DNA from: Hymenopellis radicata
Taxonomy: Eukaryota > Basidiomycota > Agaricomycetes > Agaricales > Physalacriaceae
Length of the DNA stretch: 11,711 nt
Direction of reading: 5' to 3'
NCBI GenBank assembly: GCA_015501595.1
Contig: JADNRX010001280.1
Location: 1-11,711 of the forward strand
Within the stretch, counting starts at the first letter, position 1. The number at the start of each line of letters is the position of its first letter. A program made the position numbers and the translations under genes. A model generated the notes under the pieces. It had not been told where the DNA came from. It did not search any database and saw only the letters and a list, made by a program, of their open reading frames with translations. Shown piece after piece: positions 7,689 to 11,711 of the stretch.

Positions 7689-9771
7689 ATGCGTCTCCTT
7701 TACATCTTTGCTCCAGCTCTATGCCAGCTCATCCTTGTTCAAGCAGCGCCGGATGAACCCAGGTTGGACCAGCGAATGGAGCGCCTGCTTGAAGACAGGT
7801 TATTTCAGACGAATTTGCGCGGACCACGATGGAGTAAGGGCATCGATATACCCTTCAATAATTTGGTTCTAATCTGCGTCTGAACAGCTGGGAACGACAA
7901 TCAGAATGTCTTAACGGACTCTGTGGCGGCATCGATGACGATCGCAGGATTGCAAGTGGACACGTTGAAGTATGCCATTCAAAGGTCTGTAAAGCGTGTC
8001 GCGATGACTCCATTCACCACTTACGTTTCTTCTAGATGGGACGCTCGCTGGTGGTCTTTGACGTTGAATCTGAGCAATGGAACGTCACTCGGACTCCCAA
8101 CGACGGGTTTCTGGCCGTACAGCGGTAACAGTGGATTGGAGGGCGTTACTGCCCCGGTTGTTGATGCCGGGACTTATGGTTTGGCGGCAGACGAATCTGG
8201 TGATAGCGGGACGTTGGACTTGAGCGCGTTATCGAAGGCGCCAGGTGGCAATGTAGTGTTCTTTGACAATCCTAGTCCGACGAGGAATTATTCGGCTCCT
8301 GGATATCGATTGCTTGGTATGTGCACATTATACGCTCCTTTCGTCAAATCTCACACAGCGCTGCAGAACATCTCATGATATCAGTACAGACGAAATACCA
8401 GAGGTGCGCTGCTTTCGTGGTTGTGTGCCCAGAATTCACACGGCCTACGTATATAGTTAGGAAATTTGACCAATCCGCACTGGCAATCGGCGAAAAACGC
8501 TCGACTTTACCAAACTCAAGACTATGGGCGTTTCAGCAGTCATCGCTTCGTGGGTCGCCACCTCAGATGAGGATGCTGCTCTCCAGTTTCTCCCGAACGA
8601 CGGTGCCCCAGGCCAGTTTAACTCGTATGATGTACCGGCGTTGTATGTGGGTAACTCAACTGGAGAGTTGATTCGGCAACTCGTTGCTGATGGAGAGGTT
8701 GAATCCGCGACGGTCGTACTGGATGCCCCGGCCGTCAACTCGACTAGTCAGACGGTTATTGGACATTTGGCCGGCAAAGCTGGAACACAGGAGACGATTA
8801 TTGTGTATACACACAGTGAGCTTTTTTTGGTTCATCTGGAATAACCTTGACAGAGATAATCACTGAAATTATAGGTGATGGTCCCTCCATCGTAGAAGAA
8901 AATGGTAAGAGAATGACTACGATGGCGGACACGGTCATCTAACATTGCTTTTACCTGATCGTAGGGCCTATCTTGCTCCTCGCGATGGCTGAATATTTTG
9001 CAAATAACCCTCTCGACATCAACCTTGAGTAAGTGTCTGCCTTTCTCACCCCAAGATGTCGTTTAGAGCTGTCTAGTTTCGTAATAACCACAGGACACAT
9101 GTCTGGGGGCCATCTGAACGAGTCCGCCTGGATGGGGCAACGTCCTGAGATTCTGAAGAACGCCAAGGCCGCGATTGTCTGCGAACACTTTGGCGCCCTC
9201 GAATTCAAAGACGATTTCAGCACGGGACAACCTGTCTACAGCGCCACAGGACAACTCGAGCCCATGTGGACGATGGCGTACGTATGTCTTTTTGCTCGGG
9301 GTTGACAGTTGACTGAATTTCGCTTGCTTTCAAGTAACGCTTCTTCACGCAGTGATTTGTTGCACGAGTTGTATCTAGATTCTTTTGAAGGGACTGACCC
9401 ATGGATACGCATGGCCCTGCTCGCGCCTGAGAGTGTAAACGGAGCTCGGTCTCGTTGGTGGGTCTCTTTTTCCTATCAGATGGTTTGGGATAACGTCTGA
9501 GGTGTTTACTTGAAGGTACGGAGCAGGCGGAAGCAGCGTCCTCGGCCGATCCAGTAGTATTCCTACCATCGGGTACGTCTGTCAAAGTAAACCGCGTGCA
9601 ATCCCTAAACGTTCATGTCTGTAGGATAATACCGCAACCTGATTATTTGTGGCTGCTATGGTTGATGGAGGATGGAGTAAATTGTCTGTTCCGACGGCAG
9701 TAGAGCAGATCAACACAATCTTACGCCTCATTAGTCGCTTGGACGCGAAATTTGTAGAGGGCGCGCTATAA
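7689..9771 (+). CDS. Secreted PA-domain/M28-like metallopeptidase (two frame breaks)
   Basis: Probable secreted zinc exopeptidase-like protein. Exons: 7689-7833, 7888-7984, 8036-8316, 8390-8403, 8457-8815, 8875-8904, 8965-9028, 9077-9277, 9335-9457, 9516-9572 and 9625-9771. One base too many in the A-run at 8492-8496 and one G too few at 9650-9652 are the only corrections needed. With them all phases agree and the product is about 505 residues. A signal peptide occupies residues 1-19 (MRLLYIFAPALCQLILVQA). PRWTGN and the AIQRWDARWWSL region precede a PA-like insert (about 110-280: GFWPYSG, VTAPVVDAG, LQFLPNDGAPG, VPALYVGNSTG). The M28-like core has HSDG (298-301), EENG (306-309), TTGHMSGG (334-341) and CEHFG (365-369). 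The usual DDN and EE motifs of M28 are replaced, so activity is uncertain. Exon 4 (14 nt) and its flanking introns are the least certain part. Confidence 0.78.
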
Positions 9772-9777
9772 TATAAT
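9766..9777 (+). promoter_or_regulatory. TATA-like element overlapping a stop codon
   Basis: CTATAATATAAT lies 48-59 bases before the QTRT2 ATG. Its first bases are the last codons and TAA stop (9769-9771) of the upstream peptidase in the corrected frame. If used, the QTRT2 promoter must lie inside the coding end of the peptidase. Confidence 0.4.
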
Positions 9778-9824
9778 CTTGATAGAAACAGAGATAGGGC
9801 TGTCGATCTTTACTCTTCACCACC

Positions 9825-11429
9825 ATGTCGGCCTCGATACCCCCTGCGTCGCGATCCTTTTCGTTCAACCTTTCGTCCGTATATTCTCGGTTCTCTCCCA
9901 GAGTAGGAGAGGTCACACTGAGCCGGAGCGAGGACTCCAAAATTGCAATTCCGACGCCAGGTTTACTCGTATCTACATCACGCGGCGTAGTGCCTCATCT
10001 ATCGAGGGATCACAACGAAAAGCTCAGCCAATACGCTGGATCCATGTACCGTTCGAGACTTTGTAAGTGAGAAACGTTACTGGTGAGTTTGGTTTGCATT
10101 TTGACCGATACCAGCTTAGAGCACAAACCTCCAGTGCCTACCCTGCAAGGCGGAGAGCATCCTCTACACCGTTTTCTCGGATATTCTCCTGAAAAGCAAC
10201 TCATTTCGTCGTCTTTACGAGATCCTTACGATGGACGTGAAGTGCCGCCTAATGGCAATAACTTTCTGTCAGCCAACTGTGTGCGTGGCGTTCACAAGGT
10301 ACGTCCTTTTCTTGCTTCTTCTACTCGTATCACAACAAACTTCTCGGCGAGGTGACCCCGATGAATGGCGTTCCTATACCCTGTTATGCAAACCTGATAT
10401 CGTGATGGCCTTGACCGATATACCCTTCACTCCACCCCATATTCCCAGAAACGCATTACCAAAAGCATAGAGCGGTCGTGTGCCTGGCTCGTCAACCTTT
10501 TGCGTCCAATAGATGGTCATCATCCTCTGAATATTTTCGTGCATATGGCTGGGGCACTGTTATTCCCGCTAGGAAAGCGTTCGCAGATACGTTGATGAAC
10601 CACTGTATGCTAAAGACGCGGAGATGGTGAAACCGTTACCGCGACTGGACGAGGGATCGCTGGATATGCCTTTGATCTGTCCCTCTAAGCTTTCCCTTCC
10701 AGTCCCTTCGCCGGAGGAAGTTATCGCGCTCTTCCAAACTTCACTGTCGCCTTGTCGATAGACAAACCGCGTCTTGTTAATTCCGTCAGCTCTCCCACGA
10801 GATACTTGCGCTCATTCGCGATGTCGGATCGATCTGTTTGACGCCATTGGGTGCAGCGAGCTGCAGACGTTGGCGTGCCCTCGACTTCACGTTCCCGGCC
10901 GTCAGGAAGGATGAAACCGTTCAGAGAAGCTCCGTTTGGACACAATCTCTATGACCATGTTTACGCCGACGACTTTTCCCTCCTGGATAACTCGCCATTG
11001 ACGGCGAGCGTGTGTGTCCTTGCATGTCATGTTCCCGTCATCTCCTGACACCCTCATACTCCATTCGTCTGTCGATGAACCCTTGCAAGGCAACCAGAGC
11101 TCTTCGCCGCTACCCGGTTTCACAAAGGCATATCTACACATCTGCTTCACACGCATGAGATGTCGGCGCACACTCTTCTCGTCATGCATAACCTAACCGT
11201 TCTGGATATGTTCTTTGAGGGTGTTCGGAAAACAATCGCATCAGACGAGCTTGACTTCAACGCGGAGGTTGACAGGTTCATGGAGGTGTACGATGGGACT
11301 CTCGGCGTTCTCGATGATGCCCGCATAATGTGGACAGAAGTGGAGATGGCGAGAGGTAAAGGACGCCTGGCCCGAGAGAAGGTGAAACAGTCGGAGACCA
11401 GTAGTTTGGAGATTACCGTCTCAGCTTGA
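9825..11429 (+). CDS. QTRT2: Queuine tRNA-ribosyltransferase accessory subunit 2 (frame-broken)
   Basis: Non-catalytic partner of QTRT1. The heterodimer swaps guanine-34 for queuine in the GUN-anticodon tRNAs, at the mitochondrial surface in animals. Exons 9825-10066, 10115-10298 and 10352-11429 are joined by introns of 48 and 53 nt. Exons 1-2 are clean: IPTPGLLVSTSRGVVPHLSRDH (read in two parts) and SSLRDPYDGREVPPNGNNFL match the TGT fold. Exon 3 keeps family segments in changing frames: KRITKSIERSCAWL, AGYAFDLS, DKPRLVNSVSSP, EILALIRDVG, QRAADVGV, a zinc site CPCMSC around 11016-11033, then HTHEMSAHTLLVMHNL, whose final His is the fourth zinc ligand. The last 90 codons are open to TGA at 11427-11429. 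About 15 single-base shifts interrupt exon 3. I read them as sequence errors because the residues are otherwise conserved; a pseudogene is the alternative. The long acidic/basic tail after residue VRK is less conserved. Confidence 0.83.
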
Positions 11430-11711
11430 CGGTCAAATCTAGCTTCTGCTACTCAATGCGCTCATATAGATATCTATTTCCAAGCTGCACGGAGTAGTCA
11501 TGCCCACACACGGCCATGGTCAATGTAGGCCGTTTGTGAATCGCTCAATGTCGCTTTCGGCGTGAACAGTGTGAATACTAAATAGGCTAAGTATACAGAT
11601 TGTTCTTGATATAATACAAAGGCAACGTGAACATAAGCGACTTTAACGCAAAGCTACATACATCGATTCAAGCTTAGATCTTCTGTTGCTCTTTTACGAA
11701 GAAACAAGGTG
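11430..11711 (+). other. QTRT2 3' flank
   Basis: 282 bases after the QTRT2 stop. No open frame, RNA gene or repeat that I can support. It includes AT-rich stretches suitable for a 3' untranslated region (for example around 11571-11620). Confidence 0.4.

Noticed and set aside
10299..10351. Alternative donor at 10303 that would avoid the first QTRT2 frame break
   Set aside because: It replaces a consensus GTACGT donor by a poor GTCCTT, and the corrected reading HKVTPDEW fits the family better. It would also leave the other breaks unexplained.
10352..11145. Programmed ribosomal frameshifting as the cause of the QTRT2 breaks
   Set aside because: About 15 shifts in 0.8 kb with no common slippery heptamer or downstream structure; no known fungal gene works this way.
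1..11711. Mobile element, CRISPR array, tRNA or rRNA genes
   Set aside because: No transposase or reverse transcriptase motifs, no spaced repeats, no tRNA B-box or cloverleaf and no conserved rRNA segment were found by eye on either strand; a tRNAscan and repeat search would settle this.

Overview
The window is ordinary nuclear DNA of a filamentous basidiomycete, most likely an Agaricomycete. The evidence is densely packed protein genes, many GT-AG introns of about 48-60 nt, very small exons, and the protein families present. I see no bacterial, viral or transposon coding sequence, no CRISPR array and no recognisable tRNA or rRNA gene.

Layout: (1) 148-2088, minus strand, a Zn2Cys6 transcription factor in eight exons, reading frame broken about five times. 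(2) 2089-4470, about 2.4 kb with no gene I can support, acting as the divergent intergenic region of genes 1 and 3; it holds a TATA box facing each gene and a few short palindromes. (3) 4471-5331, plus strand, an intact five-exon HotDog acyl-CoA thioesterase of the THEM2/PaaI type. (4) 5622-7055, plus strand, an intact six-exon zuotin, the ribosome-associated J-domain chaperone. (5) 7689-9771, plus strand, an eleven-exon secreted PA/M28-like metallopeptidase needing two single-base corrections to read through. (6) 9825-11429, plus strand, the non-catalytic subunit (QTRT2) of eukaryotic queuine tRNA-ribosyltransferase, with exons 1-2 clean and exon 3 broken about 15 times. The last 280 bases hold nothing I can call.

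The genes do not form an obvious pathway. Zuotin and QTRT2 both touch translation (nascent-chain folding and tRNA wobble modification), but this looks like chance neighbourhood.

The most notable property of the window is the pattern of frame breaks. Almost all are single-base shifts, mostly apparent losses and often in homopolymers, while the residues on both sides still match the protein family. They crowd toward the two ends and are absent from the two central genes. I read this as uncorrected indel errors near the ends of a short contig rather than as three decaying genes, but the sequence alone cannot prove it. I found no convincing undescribed system.
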